A stretch of DNA of 64,000 nucleotides. Source: JAENVU01 sp963765075 (GTDB lineage: Bacteria > Actinomycetota > Acidimicrobiia > IMCC26256 > JAENVU01). The stretch covers positions 186,001 through 250,000 of the forward strand of contig CAVXVA010000008.1 of assembly GCA_963765075.1 (NCBI GenBank). Reading direction: 5' to 3'. A program made the translations under genes and the position numbers. The notes under the pieces were generated by a model. The model did no database searches. It saw only the letters and a list, made by a program, of their open reading frames with translations, and was not told where the DNA came from. Within the stretch, counting starts at the first letter, position 1. Every line of letters begins with the position of its first letter. Positions 10,216 through 19,179 of this stretch are shown in pieces.

Positions 10216-11793
10216 ATGGCTGCACAGGTACCTTCCACCCCGCACCCGATCCACGAACTGATGGATCAGCTCGCCGAGCGCCGCGAGCAGGCGCTGCACG
10301 CAGGGAGCGACGAATCCATCGCCCGCCAGCACAGCCGGGGCAAGCTCACCGCCCGCGAGCGCATCGACCTGCTCCTCGACCCCGGTTCGTTCCACGAACT
10401 CGACATGCTGGCCCGCCACCGCGCGCACGGTTTCGGCATCGAGAACAACCGTCCGCTCACCGACGGTGTCGTCACCGGCTGGGGCACGGTCGACGGGCGC
10501 AAGGTCTTCCTCTTCGCGCAGGACTTCACCGTCTTCGGTGGCGCGCTCGGCGAGGTGTTCGCCGAGAAGATCCACAAGGTGATGGACCTCGCCGCGAGCA
10601 CCGGCGCGCCCTTCATCGGCCTCAACGACGGCGCCGGCGCCCGCATTCAGGAAGGGGTCGTCTCGCTCGCGAGCTACGGCGGGATCTTCCACCGCAATGT
10701 GAAGGCGAGCGGCGTCATTCCCCAGATCAGCGTGATCCTCGGCCCGTGCGCGGGCGGCGCGGTGTACTCACCGGCGATGACCGATTTCATCTTCATGGTG
10801 AAGGGCACGTCGCACATGTTCATCACGGGTCCCGACGTCGTGAAGGCGGCCACCGGTGAGGACGTCACCCAAGAAGAACTCGGCGGCGCGATGACCCACG
10901 CGCAGAAGTCGGGGGTGGCCGGGTTCGTCTACGACGACGAAGCAACCTGTCTCGAGCAGGTGCGATACTTGTTGTCGTTCCTCCCGGCGAACAACCTCGA
11001 GGATCCACCGGCGTTCGAGCCCGACGACCCGCGCGACCGTCCGTGTGACGCGATCCTCGATCTCATCCCGGATGCGCCGAACAAGCCGTACGACATGAAG
11101 GAAGTCATCGCCGACGTGGTCGACGACGGCGACTTCTTCGAGGTCAACGCGCGCTGGGCGATGAACATCGTGTGTGGGTTCGGTCGAGTGAACGGCAAGG
11201 TCGTGGGCATCGTCGGCAACCAGCCGAAGGTGCTCGCGGGCTGCCTCGACATCGAAGCGTCCGAGAAGTCGGCGCGCTTCGTGCGGACCTGCGACGCGTT
11301 CAACATTCCCCTCGTGACCTTCGTCGATGTCCCCGGCTTCCTCCCGGGCACCAACCAGGAGTACGACGGCATCATCCGCCACGGCGCCAAGCTGCTCTAC
11401 GCCTACTGCGAGGCGACGGTGCCGCGCATTCAGATCATCACCCGGAAGGGGTACGGCGGCGCGTTCGTGGTCATGAACTCCAAGTCGATCGGCGCCGACC
11501 TCGCGTACGCGTGGCCCTCCGCCGAGATCGCGGTCATGGACGCGAACGGCGCGGCCAACATCCTGCTGCGGCGCGAGTTGGCCGAATCCGAGGACCCGTT
11601 GGCCCGCAAGGCCGAGTGGGACGTCGAGTACCGGGAACGGTTCGCCAACCCGTACAACGCGGCCGAGCGTGGGTACGTCGACGACGTCATCGACCCTCGC
11701 GACACGCGGCGGGTCATTGCGGATGCCCTCGAGATGCTCGCGAGCAAGAAGGAGCAGGTTCCGGCCCGCAAGCACGGGAACGTTCCGCTGTAA
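10216..11793 (+). CDS. pccB: Acyl-CoA (propionyl-CoA) carboxylase carboxyltransferase beta subunit
   Basis: 525 residues. Both carboxyltransferase halves are present, with GLNDGAGARIQEGV in the N-terminal oxyanion region and a C-terminal GYGGAFVVMNSKSIGADLAYAWP-type stretch. It transfers the carboxyl group from biotin to propionyl-CoA or acetyl-CoA; family resemblance favours propionyl-CoA, giving methylmalonyl-CoA. TATCGT (10201-10206) lies 9 nt before the ATG. The epsilon subunit gene overlaps its stop by one base (TAATG). The biotin-carrying alpha subunit is not in the window. Confidence 0.93.
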   Translation: MAAQVPSTPHPIHELMDQLAERREQALHAGSDESIARQHSRGKLTARERIDLLLDPGSFHELDMLARHRAHGFGIENNRPLTDGVVTGWGTVDGRKVFLFAQDFTVFGGALGEVFAEKIHKVMDLAASTGAPFIGLNDGAGARIQEGVVSLASYGGIFHRNVKASGVIPQISVILGPCAGGAVYSPAMTDFIFMVKGTSHMFITGPDVVKAATGEDVTQEELGGAMTHAQKSGVAGFVYDDEATCLEQVRYLLSFLPANNLEDPPAFEPDDPRDRPCDAILDLIPDAPNKPYDMKEVIADVVDDGDFFEVNARWAMNIVCGFGRVNGKVVGIVGNQPKVLAGCLDIEASEKSARFVRTCDAFNIPLVTFVDVPGFLPGTNQEYDGIIRHGAKLLYAYCEATVPRIQIITRKGYGGAFVVMNSKSIGADLAYAWPSAEIAVMDANGAANILLRRELAESEDPLARKAEWDVEYRERFANPYNAAERGYVDDVIDPRDTRRVIADALEMLASKKEQVPARKHGNVPL

Positions 11794-12026
11794 TGGCCGG
11801 CGACGGTCCGGTGCTCAGGGTGATCGATGCGAACGCGTCGGACGAAGAGGTGGCGGCGATCATCGCGGCGCTCACCGTGCTGATGCCGTCGGGTGCGGCC
11901 GCGTCGGAGCCTTCCGGCCCGGCCTCGTACTGGGTCGAGGCGTCGCGCCGCGCGGCCCGACGCACCGGGATGACTCGGGGCGACTGGCGGCTCTCGGGCC
12001 GGATCGGCAGGCGTTGCGTCGGATGA
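11793..12026 (+). CDS. accE: Acyl-CoA carboxylase epsilon subunit
   Basis: 77 residues. The N-terminal helix VLRVIDANASDEEVAAIIAAL matches the small epsilon subunits that actinobacteria use to join alpha and beta subunits of acyl-CoA carboxylases. The tail WRLSGRIGRR is also typical. The start codon overlaps the pccB stop (TAATG), and its own TGA overlaps the next start (ATGA). Without this context it would be hard to recognise. Confidence 0.85.
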   Translation: MAGDGPVLRVIDANASDEEVAAIIAALTVLMPSGAAASEPSGPASYWVEASRRAARRTGMTRGDWRLSGRIGRRCVG

Positions 12027-13147
12027 CGACGGTGATCGAGCAGGCCGAGGTCGCATCGGTCGGCCCGCATGCGATCACGGTCACCTTCGTCACCGAACCA
12101 GGCGCGGTCGTCACGACGCGGGTCGGCGATCGCGAGATCACGTCGACCGGCCCGCATCACGTCGCGTCGTTCACGAATCTCGAGCCCGAGACGGCGTACG
12201 AGATCGAGATCGAAGGGCTGGCCGATCACACCGACGAGCTGCCCGCCTCCGTGCCGACCCTCGCCGCGCCGAGTGGTCCTCGGCTGACGACGTTCGCGAC
12301 CGTCAACGACGTCCACTTCGGTGAGACGGTCTGCGGCGTGATCCACAACATCCCCGAGGAAGAACTCGGCCCCTGGGCGCGCGTAGATCCGGGTGAGGAC
12401 CCGTACCCGCTCACGATGAACCGTGCGGCTGTGGCCGAGATCGCCGCTCTCGATCCCGACGCGGTGATCGCCAAGGGCGACCTCACGTGCGTGGGCAGCG
12501 ACGAGGAATACCAAGCCTTCCTCGACACGTACGCGCAGTTCGGTGCGTCATTGCATCACGTGCGCGGCAATCACGACGCCATGCGCGACCCGACGATGGC
12601 CCTCGAGGGCGCGCCCTACGCGGTGGACCTCAACGGGGTGACGCTCGCGGTGATCGACACGGTGCGTCCGCGCGAGGCCGGTGGCCAGATCACGCGTGAC
12701 CAAGTCGCCTGGCTCGATGCCACTGCCGCAGAGGCAAGCGGCCCGGTGTTCGTCTTCGGCCACCACCAGATCTGGGACCTCCGCGCGGCGGAACGATCCG
12801 CGAACTACTTCGGCATCGACCCCGACAGCAGTGAAGCGTTCGCCGCGGTGGTCGGCCGGCGCGAGAACATCGTCGGCTACTTCGCCGGGCACACCCACCG
12901 CAACCGCATCCGCCGGTTCGACGAGGCGCGCAACGTGCCCTTCGTCGAGATCGGTGCGGTCAAGGAGTACATGGGCGTGTGGGCCGAGTACCAGGTACAC
13001 CTAGGTGGCTACACCCAAGTGGTCCATCGGCTCGCGAGCCCGGAGGCGCTCTCGTGGTCCGAGCGCACACGGTTCCTCTACGGAGGCCTCTACCCCGACT
13101 ACTCCCGCGGCCGTCTCGACCACCGTTGCTTTGAGTACGCGTTCTGA
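12023..13147 (+). CDS. Calcineurin-like metallophosphoesterase
   Basis: 374 residues. An N-terminal beta-sandwich resembling fibronectin type III (about residues 1-80, with the ETAYEIEIEGL strand) precedes the phosphoesterase domain. Metal motifs are complete: NDVHFG, AKGDLTCVGS, RGNHDAMRD, FGHHQIW and GHTHRN. Likely a dimetal phosphomonoesterase or phosphodiesterase; no signal peptide is seen, so probably cytoplasmic. Coupled to accE by ATGA. Confidence 0.9.
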   Translation: MTTVIEQAEVASVGPHAITVTFVTEPGAVVTTRVGDREITSTGPHHVASFTNLEPETAYEIEIEGLADHTDELPASVPTLAAPSGPRLTTFATVNDVHFGETVCGVIHNIPEEELGPWARVDPGEDPYPLTMNRAAVAEIAALDPDAVIAKGDLTCVGSDEEYQAFLDTYAQFGASLHHVRGNHDAMRDPTMALEGAPYAVDLNGVTLAVIDTVRPREAGGQITRDQVAWLDATAAEASGPVFVFGHHQIWDLRAAERSANYFGIDPDSSEAFAAVVGRRENIVGYFAGHTHRNRIRRFDEARNVPFVEIGAVKEYMGVWAEYQVHLGGYTQVVHRLASPEALSWSERTRFLYGGLYPDYSRGRLDHRCFEYAF

Positions 13148-13150
13148 ACG

Positions 13151-13190
13151 TGCGTCAATAACCCTCGCGATCGAGGGGGTTTTTGACGCA
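13151..13190. terminator. Bidirectional terminator
   Basis: The outer arms tgcgtcaa (13151-13158) and ttgacgca (13183-13190) enclose an inner stem ccctcg/cgaggg (13162-13167, 13172-13177). A run of five T follows the inner stem. It sits between the converging phosphoesterase and nitrilase genes. Confidence 0.8.
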
Positions 13191-13200
13191 AGTTCGGGGT

Positions 13201-14085
13201 TTAGGTCGTGAGGAACGGGAAGAGGTCGAGCCAGTCGCGGCGCTGGTCGAGATCGAGGTCGGCGATCAACACGGCGGGCTCGTCGCGCGGGGCCTGGACC
13301 AGCACGCGGCCGTACGGGTCGGAGATGAACGACGAACCGTAGAACGTGATCTCGGTGTCGCCGTCGCGTTCGGTGCCGATGCGATTGATCGCCACCATGA
13401 ACGTGCCGTTGGTGATGCCGTTGCCGCGGATCACGTGTTCCCACAGAGGCTGGGTATCGAACTCGGGATGGTCCGGCTCGGAACCGATCGCCGTGGGGTA
13501 CACCAGTACTTCCGCGCCACCCCGCGAGTACGCGCGGGCAACCTCGGGGAACCACTGATCCCAGCACGTCGGAAAACCGAACCGACCGCCGGCAACATCG
13601 ATCACCGGGTAGCCAGTGTCGCCCGGTCGGAAGTAGCGATCCTCGTAGTAGCCGGCGGTGATCGGGATATGCACCTTGCGGGTGCGGGCGAGGAGGTCAC
13701 CGCTCGGTGACACGAGGATCGCGGTGTTGTAACCGAGGCCGCCGTCGTTGGCGACTTCCCAGAGCGACGCGTGGACGGGAACACCCAGCTCGTTGGCGAG
13801 GCGGGACGCGAACTCATGCGTCGGCCCGCCGGGAAGTGCCTCGGGTTCGGCGTTATCACCGGATTCGGTGATCGCGAAGTACCGCGACAGCGTCAACTCT
13901 TGTAGACACACCAGGTGCGCGCCTTCGGCCGCCGCGAGCGCCGCTCCATCGGCGAGCGCGGCCTGGTGGGCCACGGGGTCGGCGTGCCAGTGGTGCTGCA
14001 CGGCCCCGATGCGCAGCGCCGGGCGGGACGATTCGTGGACTCGAGCGGGGGAGTCGAGGATTCCCTGGGCGCGCACGACCTGCAT
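13201..14085 (-). CDS. Nitrilase-superfamily amidohydrolase
   Basis: 294 residues. The Glu-Lys-Cys triad is visible: the Glu in VCLQEL, the Lys in RKVHIP, and the Cys in GFPTCWDQWFPE. The last motif is typical of N-carbamoylputrescine or beta-ureidopropionase-like enzymes. TACGTT (14098-14093) lies 7 nt before the ATG at 14085, and no Shine-Dalgarno is present. The frame is open further upstream, but that region carries the promoter and then the divergent surE start. The substrate cannot be fixed from sequence. Confidence 0.9.
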   Translation of the reverse strand: MQVVRAQGILDSPARVHESSRPALRIGAVQHHWHADPVAHQAALADGAALAAAEGAHLVCLQELTLSRYFAITESGDNAEPEALPGGPTHEFASRLANELGVPVHASLWEVANDGGLGYNTAILVSPSGDLLARTRKVHIPITAGYYEDRYFRPGDTGYPVIDVAGGRFGFPTCWDQWFPEVARAYSRGGAEVLVYPTAIGSEPDHPEFDTQPLWEHVIRGNGITNGTFMVAINRIGTERDGDTEITFYGSSFISDPYGRVLVQAPRDEPAVLIADLDLDQRRDWLDLFPFLTT

Positions 14086-14167
14086 CGAGGTGAACGTAGC
14101 CGAGCCAATCGGCGAATCCGATCGGCCCGGCTCCCGGCGGTCCCCCCGACGGTGACAGGATCGGCGG

Positions 14168-15046
14168 ATGCGAGTGTTGGTGACGAACGACGACGGTGCC
14201 GAGGCGACCGGCATCCATCACATGGCTCGGGCATTGGCCCGCGATCCCCGCTTCGAGGTCGTCATGGTCGCACCGGACCAAGACCGCAGCGGCACCGCCG
14301 CCTCACTCGGCACTCTCGACTTCGACCGGCTCGCGGCCGTCCGGGTGGCCTTCGCCGACGACGACGGCGTGGAGGCGTGGGCCCTGAACGCGACTCCGGC
14401 GATGTGTGTGATGGCCGCGAATCTCGGCGCGTTCGGTGCGGTTCCCGACCTGGTCGTGTCGGGAATCAACGTCGGTCTCAACACCGGCCGCGCGATCCTC
14501 TACTCCGGCACGGTCGGTGCCGCGCTCTCGGCGCAGAACCTGGGGATCTCGGCGCTGGCGGTCAGCCTCCAGGTCGGTGATCCGTGGCAGTGGGAGACGG
14601 CCACGACCTTCGCGATGGAGGCCGTCGAGTTGCTCATCCGCGCGCCTCGTCGCTCGGTCCTGAACCTCAACGTTCCCGCGCTCGCCGTGGCGGAGGTCCG
14701 CGGCCTCCACTGGGCCCGGCTTGCACCGTTCGGTGAAGTCCGGATGGCCCTCACCACGTCGGACTCCGAACTCGACGACGGCCGCACGCGCCGAGTCGCC
14801 AGCGAGTTGCGCCTAGCGGAAACGAGCTTCGATGCCGACACCGACACCGGCCTGGTGCGCGCCGGATATGCAGCGCTCACGACGCTCGTCGGTATCACCG
14901 AGACGTGGCCGAGCGCCGTCGATCAGGAGACCGATCCCATCCGGATCGCGTCTGCGATCGTGCCCGGTGCGCCGCTGGAACCGACCCACGAGGTTCCCGA
15001 TGCCAACGTGCGCGGCAATCTGCACCGTCCGGCCGGCGCCCGCTGA
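14168..15046 (+). CDS. surE: 5'/3'-nucleotidase SurE
   Basis: 292 residues, slightly longer than the usual 250-270. The metal site is MRVLVTNDDG (Asp8, Asp9), the conserved serine is in RSGTAASLG, and SGINVGLNTG carries the conserved Asn. It dephosphorylates nucleoside monophosphates. CAGGAT (14156-14161) lies 6 nt before the ATG. It diverges from the nitrilase gene. Confidence 0.92.
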   Translation: MRVLVTNDDGAEATGIHHMARALARDPRFEVVMVAPDQDRSGTAASLGTLDFDRLAAVRVAFADDDGVEAWALNATPAMCVMAANLGAFGAVPDLVVSGINVGLNTGRAILYSGTVGAALSAQNLGISALAVSLQVGDPWQWETATTFAMEAVELLIRAPRRSVLNLNVPALAVAEVRGLHWARLAPFGEVRMALTTSDSELDDGRTRRVASELRLAETSFDADTDTGLVRAGYAALTTLVGITETWPSAVDQETDPIRIASAIVPGAPLEPTHEVPDANVRGNLHRPAGAR

Positions 15047-15065
15047 TCTCTCTATCCTGAGGTCG

Positions 15066-16235
15066 GTGCAGGCGCTCGACGGCATCCGGGTCATCGACAT
15101 GGCGACGGTCATTGCCGCGCCGGGTGCGGCCCGGTATCTCGCCGACTTCGGTGCCGACGTCATCAAGGTCGAAGCACCCGGCGGCGACGGTACCCGGCGG
15201 CTGGGTTGGGTCGATCCGATCGACGGCGACTCCTACATGTGGAAGTTGGTCGGCCGGGGCAAGCGCGCGGTGGTGCTCGATCTGAAGTCGGAGGCCGGGC
15301 TGGCGCGCATGCGCCAACTGGTGGGCGATGCCGACGTGTTGATCGAGAACCTCCGCCCCGGCGCGCTCGAGCGGCTCGGCCTCGATCCCGCCCTACTCCT
15401 CGCGGCCAACCCGGGGTTGGTGATCCTGCGCGTGACGGGGTTCGGTCAGACCGGTCCGTATGCGCAACGGCCGGGGTTTGCCACGATCGCCGAGGCGATG
15501 AGCGGGTTCGCGTCGATCAACGGAGAACCCGACGGCGCGCCGCTGCCACCACCGATCGCGCTGACCGACGAAGTGACTGCACTGGTCGGTGCGTTCGCGA
15601 TCCTCACGGCACTTCGCCACCGGGATCGCACCGGCGTCGGCCAGGTGGTCGACATCAACCTGCTCGACACGATGCTGGCCCTCATGGGTCCGCTGCACAG
15701 CGCGTCGGCCCATCTCGGGTACGAGCAACCTCGGTTGGGAAGCGGTATTCCGTACTCCGTGCCGCGCGGGACCTATCAATGCGCCGACGGCCGCTGGGTC
15801 GCGATCTCGGCATCGGCGGAGTCGGTGGCGGCGCGCCTGATGGATCTGCTCGGCGTGGGCGACGACCCGCGTTTCACCACGTTCGCCGGTCGGGTCGACC
15901 ACCGGCAAGCGTTGGACGCGGTCGTGGCGGCCTGGGTGGGTCAACGCAGTGCCGACGACGTGATCGCCGGATTCGAAGCCGCGCACGCCGCGATCGGCCC
16001 GGTGTATTCGATCGCGGAGGTCGCACGCGATCCCCACGTGATCGAGCGGGGTTCGCTCGTCGATGTCGACGGCGTGGTCATGCCCGGCCTGATCGCGCGG
16101 TTCTCGGAAACTCCCGGGACCATCCGGTGGGCCGGACGCGCCCTCGGCGCCGACACCGACGCGGTCGTGGCCGAACTCGACGACCCCGATCACCACGACC
16201 CCGATCACCACGACCCCGATCACCACGACGCGTGA
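15066..16235 (+). CDS. Family III CoA-transferase (CaiB/BaiF, alpha-methylacyl-CoA racemase-like)
   Basis: 389 residues from the GTG at 15066; TATCCT (15053-15058) lies 7 nt upstream. The N-terminus LDGIRVIDMATVIAAPGAARYLADFGADVIKVE is diagnostic in pattern, and the catalytic Asp is expected in the VVDINLLD helix. It moves CoA between acyl groups, or epimerises 2-methylacyl-CoA. The last 17 residues are an Asp/His-rich tail made by three copies of a 15-bp repeat (16182-16226), unusual for the family. Confidence 0.88.
   Translation: MQALDGIRVIDMATVIAAPGAARYLADFGADVIKVEAPGGDGTRRLGWVDPIDGDSYMWKLVGRGKRAVVLDLKSEAGLARMRQLVGDADVLIENLRPGALERLGLDPALLLAANPGLVILRVTGFGQTGPYAQRPGFATIAEAMSGFASINGEPDGAPLPPPIALTDEVTALVGAFAILTALRHRDRTGVGQVVDINLLDTMLALMGPLHSASAHLGYEQPRLGSGIPYSVPRGTYQCADGRWVAISASAESVAARLMDLLGVGDDPRFTTFAGRVDHRQALDAVVAAWVGQRSADDVIAGFEAAHAAIGPVYSIAEVARDPHVIERGSLVDVDGVVMPGLIARFSETPGTIRWAGRALGADTDAVVAELDDPDHHDPDHHDPDHHDA
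16182..16226 (+). repeat. Three tandem copies of a 15-bp unit in a coding C-terminus
   Basis: The unit gaccccgatcaccac occurs at 16182-16196, 16197-16211 and 16212-16226 without mismatch. It encodes DPDHH three times at the end of the CoA-transferase. Recent slippage expansion is the simplest explanation. Confidence 0.85.
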
Positions 16236-16566
16236 CCACGCCGTGAGCGCCTGACCAACGGCACGACCGCGGACTGGGATCAATGACGGCTTTTCCTGTG
16301 GACAACATTGGGGACATTGGTGCCGGGCCTGGGGATCAACCTGTGGATTGCCACGTTTCCGCCGTCGAGGTCACGCTCCGTCACTTGCCAGTTTCTGGTC
16401 ACTGGAGCGCCAGGATTGGCGCGCGGCGTTGTCCCCAGCCGAGGCGTCGTTGTCCCCAGGTGTGGTGAGGTTGTCCCCAGTCGGGTGGGGATGTGTTGGC
16501 TTCCGGAGTCGAGGTCGGCTAGCAATTGGGCCCTTCATCAGCGCAAACACGAACCGGGGGATCCTC
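16236..16566. other. 331-bp intergenic region with repeated CCCCA/DnaA-box-like motifs
   Basis: The longest gene-free stretch in the window. It holds a TTGTCCACA box on the minus strand (16297-16305), a weaker tgtggattg (16342-16350), ggggacatt and ctggggatcaa variants at 16310-16340, and the three ordered repeats listed separately. A purine-rich ribosome binding site (gggggat) precedes the next start at 16567. No open reading frame with coding character is visible. Confidence 0.7.
16429..16480 (+). repeat. Three direct repeats TTGTCCCCAG at exact 21-bp spacing
   Basis: TTGTCCCCAG occurs at 16429-16438, 16450-16459 and 16471-16480. Each start is 21 bp from the last, about two helical turns, so all three face the same side of the DNA. 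The last ends 86 bp before the acyl-CoA ligase start. It looks like an operator array for an unknown regulator; the resemblance to actinobacterial DnaA boxes (TTGTCCACA) is the alternative. Confidence 0.7.
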
Positions 16567-18375
16567 GTGACGCAATGGACCGACGAGCAGATCAGCGAGG
16601 CGACCGCCGGCCAGACGGTCGCGACGCTGTTCCGAGACACCGTGCGGGCTCGGCCCGACCAGGTCGCCCTCCGGTGCAAGGTCGGCGACGGCTGGCGGGA
16701 GACGACCTTTGCTCAGTACGCCGACCAGGCCTGCCGGCTGGCGATGGGCCTGCGGGCGCTCGGCGTCACGCGCGGTGACCGAGTGGTCCTGATGATCCGG
16801 AACCGGCCCGAGTTCCACGTGGCCGATCTCGCGGTGGTGCTCCTCGGTGCCACGCCGATCTCGATCTACAACTCGTCCTCGGCCGACCAGGTTCGGTACC
16901 TCACCGGTCACTGTCATGCCTCGGTTGCCATCGTGGAAGACGAGGGCTTCCTCGGCCGCCTGCTCGAAGTGCGCGACGACCTCTCGGAACTTCGCGAGGT
17001 CATCGTGATCGAGGCACCGACCGGCGGGGTCCCCGACGGAGTGCAGGCGTGGTCCGAACTCTTCGCGTCGGAACCGGCGGACCTCGACGAGCTCGCGACG
17101 ATCGCGCAGCCGTCCGATCTCGCCACCGTCATCTACACGTCGGGGACCACCGGCCCGCCGAAGGGCGTGATGATCGATCACGCGAACGTGGCGTGGACGA
17201 TGAAATCGCTCTGGGAGACACTGAGCGGGGTTGATCTGACGCACGCTCGGCTCGTGTCGTATCTGCCGATGGCCCACATCGCGGAACGCAACGTGTCGCA
17301 CTACCTCGCACTGACGTTCGGCTACGAGGTGACCACGTGCCCGGAACCGGGAGCCGTGGCGCAGTACCTCCCCGAGGTGCGGCCGCAGATGTTCTTTGCG
17401 GTGCCACGAGTGTGGGAGAAGATTCATGCCGGCGTCATGGCCATGGCGGGCGCCGATCCCGATCGCAAGGCGCAACTCGATGCTGCGCTCGCCGTCGGTC
17501 TGCGGGTCGCGGAGTGTCGCGCCCGAGGTGAGGAGCCGCCGGCCGATCTCGCCGCCGAGTTCGTCACCGCCGACGCGGCCCTGGGCATGGTGCGCCGGCT
17601 CCTCGGCCTCGACGCGTGCATCTCGGCGATCAGCGGCGCCGCGCCGATCTCGGTCGAGATCTTCGACTTCTTCCGAGGACTGGGGGTCCCGCTCTCGGAG
17701 GTGTACGGGATGAGCGAGACCACCGGCATCATGACGTTCGATCCGTTCGCAGTGCGGGCCGGGACGGTGGGCCGCGCCGTCCCCGGCGGCACGATCGTGC
17801 TCGCCGACGACGGTGAGGTGCTCACGCGCGGTGGACAGGTGTTCCGGGGGTATCTGGATGATCCCGACAAGACGGCGGAGGCCCTCGATGCCGACGGATG
17901 GCTGCACTCCGGTGACATCGGGGTGCTCGACGACGACGGGTACCTGCGCATCGTCGACCGGAAGAAGGAACTCATCATCACCGCCGGCGGGAAGAACATC
18001 TCGCCGGCCAACCTCGAGTCGGCACTCAAGGCTCAGCCGCTCATCGGTCAGGCGTGCGTGATCGGTGACCAACGCCCGTTCATGAGTGCCTTGGTCGTGC
18101 TCGACGCCGAGGTTGCGCCGGTGTGGGCGAAGGCCCAAGGGCTCGAAGCCGCGGATCTCGCATCGCTCGCGGAACACCCGGCCGTGCTCGCGGAGGTCGA
18201 CCGTCAGGTGGTCGCGGCGATGGCGTCGTTCAACAATGCGGAACGCGTGAAGAAGGTGAGCGTCCTCCACCAGGAATGGATGCCCGATTCCGAGGAACTC
18301 ACTCCGACGAGCAAACTCAAACGCCGCGGCATCCACGCCAAATACGAGCGTGAGATCGAAGCGCTCTACGCCTGA
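16567..18375 (+). CDS. Long-chain fatty-acid-CoA ligase (AMP-forming)
   Basis: 602 residues from the GTG at 16567, which has a GGGGG-type ribosome binding site. AMP-binding motifs are complete: YTSGTTGPPKGV (P-loop), SEVYGMSETTG, LHSGDIGVLDDDGYL, and ITAGGKNISPANLE with TPTSKLKR near the C-terminus. The long form with an AEFVTADAALG insert resembles FadD15-type ligases. It activates fatty acids for beta-oxidation or lipid synthesis at the membrane face. The upstream repeat array may regulate it. Its TGA abuts the stop of the convergent gene (TGATCA). Confidence 0.93.
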   Translation: MTQWTDEQISEATAGQTVATLFRDTVRARPDQVALRCKVGDGWRETTFAQYADQACRLAMGLRALGVTRGDRVVLMIRNRPEFHVADLAVVLLGATPISIYNSSSADQVRYLTGHCHASVAIVEDEGFLGRLLEVRDDLSELREVIVIEAPTGGVPDGVQAWSELFASEPADLDELATIAQPSDLATVIYTSGTTGPPKGVMIDHANVAWTMKSLWETLSGVDLTHARLVSYLPMAHIAERNVSHYLALTFGYEVTTCPEPGAVAQYLPEVRPQMFFAVPRVWEKIHAGVMAMAGADPDRKAQLDAALAVGLRVAECRARGEEPPADLAAEFVTADAALGMVRRLLGLDACISAISGAAPISVEIFDFFRGLGVPLSEVYGMSETTGIMTFDPFAVRAGTVGRAVPGGTIVLADDGEVLTRGGQVFRGYLDDPDKTAEALDADGWLHSGDIGVLDDDGYLRIVDRKKELIITAGGKNISPANLESALKAQPLIGQACVIGDQRPFMSALVVLDAEVAPVWAKAQGLEAADLASLAEHPAVLAEVDRQVVAAMASFNNAERVKKVSVLHQEWMPDSEELTPTSKLKRRGIHAKYEREIEALYA

Positions 18376-19152
18376 TCAGTCGGAGTTGGCGATTTCGAGA
18401 CGGTCGCGGCCTTGGGCGCGGGCGGTGTCGAGCGCCCGACCGGCGCGATCGATCAGTTCCGGTGCACTCAACGCGTGGGTCGGGTAACAGGCGATCCCCG
18501 CCGAGACGGTGATCGTGACGCCCTGCGCGGTCTGGTTCAACGTGCCGCGGATCCGTTCCGCAGCCCAGACTGCGCCGGCTTCGGCAGTGTCCTCGAGGAT
18601 GGCGGCAGCCATCGTCGATCCGACCCGGCATGCCGCGTCGGACTCGCGCAGGGTCTGGGTGACGGTGGCGCCGAGTGCGCTGATCGCCGCATCGCACTCG
18701 GCGGCGCCGGCGCCGGCGAGGTCGTCGATGTCGAACAGGATCACCGTCAGCGGCTGGAGCTGGCGCCGGGCGGCCGCGACCCGCTGCTGCACCATGACCT
18801 TGAAGAACTGTTGGTCCAAGAGGCCCGAAGCTGCGTCCACTGATTTCTCCATGTCGAGGGGCGGGGCGAGAGCGAGCGTGGCGTCGCGAGCTTCGGCCGC
18901 TTCCTCGCCGAAGATCGCCGCCAGCGCGTCGAGTTCTCGGCGCAGTTCGTCGCGTTCGGCCGTCAACTCGACGAGCTGATCCTGGGCGTTGAACTGCCGA
19001 GCCGCGATCGCGGCCGCGCCGATCGCGGCGGAGAAGCCGAGGACACCGGTGATGATCCCCAGCGGCGACGAGTCGATCACGCTGTTGATCATTCCGCAGA
19101 TGAGCGCGGCGATCCCGGCCGCGATGGAACTTGCGAGGCAACGATCCTTCAC
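18376..19152 (-). CDS. Membrane protein with degenerate GGDEF domain
   Basis: 258 residues. Two hydrophobic segments (about residues 5-22 and 28-50) precede a short coiled coil (about 58-80) and a GGDEF-like domain. The fold is recognisable from VILFDIDDLAGAG and VTVSAGIACYPTHALSAPELIDRAGRALDTAR, but the signature GGDEF position reads RVGSTMAAAIL, so diguanylate cyclase activity is not expected. It may be a c-di-GMP or GTP sensor, or an inactive scaffold. The stop abuts the ligase stop. Confidence 0.8.
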   Translation of the reverse strand: MKDRCLASSIAAGIAALICGMINSVIDSSPLGIITGVLGFSAAIGAAAIAARQFNAQDQLVELTAERDELRRELDALAAIFGEEAAEARDATLALAPPLDMEKSVDAASGLLDQQFFKVMVQQRVAAARRQLQPLTVILFDIDDLAGAGAAECDAAISALGATVTQTLRESDAACRVGSTMAAAILEDTAEAGAVWAAERIRGTLNQTAQGVTITVSAGIACYPTHALSAPELIDRAGRALDTARAQGRDRLEIANSD

Positions 19153-19179
19153 ACCAAGTGCATCGGCTCGCCGGCCGGC

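Noticed and set aside
16297..16480. Possible replication origin from DnaA-box-like motifs
   Set aside because: Only one box matches the actinobacterial consensus. No dnaA, dnaN, rpmH or AT-rich unwinding region is nearby, and the 21-bp phase suits an operator better.
16519..18336. 605-codon open frame on the minus strand
   Set aside because: It is antisense to the complete acyl-CoA ligase. Its sequence is Arg/His/Asp-rich without motifs, a by-product of high G+C at third positions.
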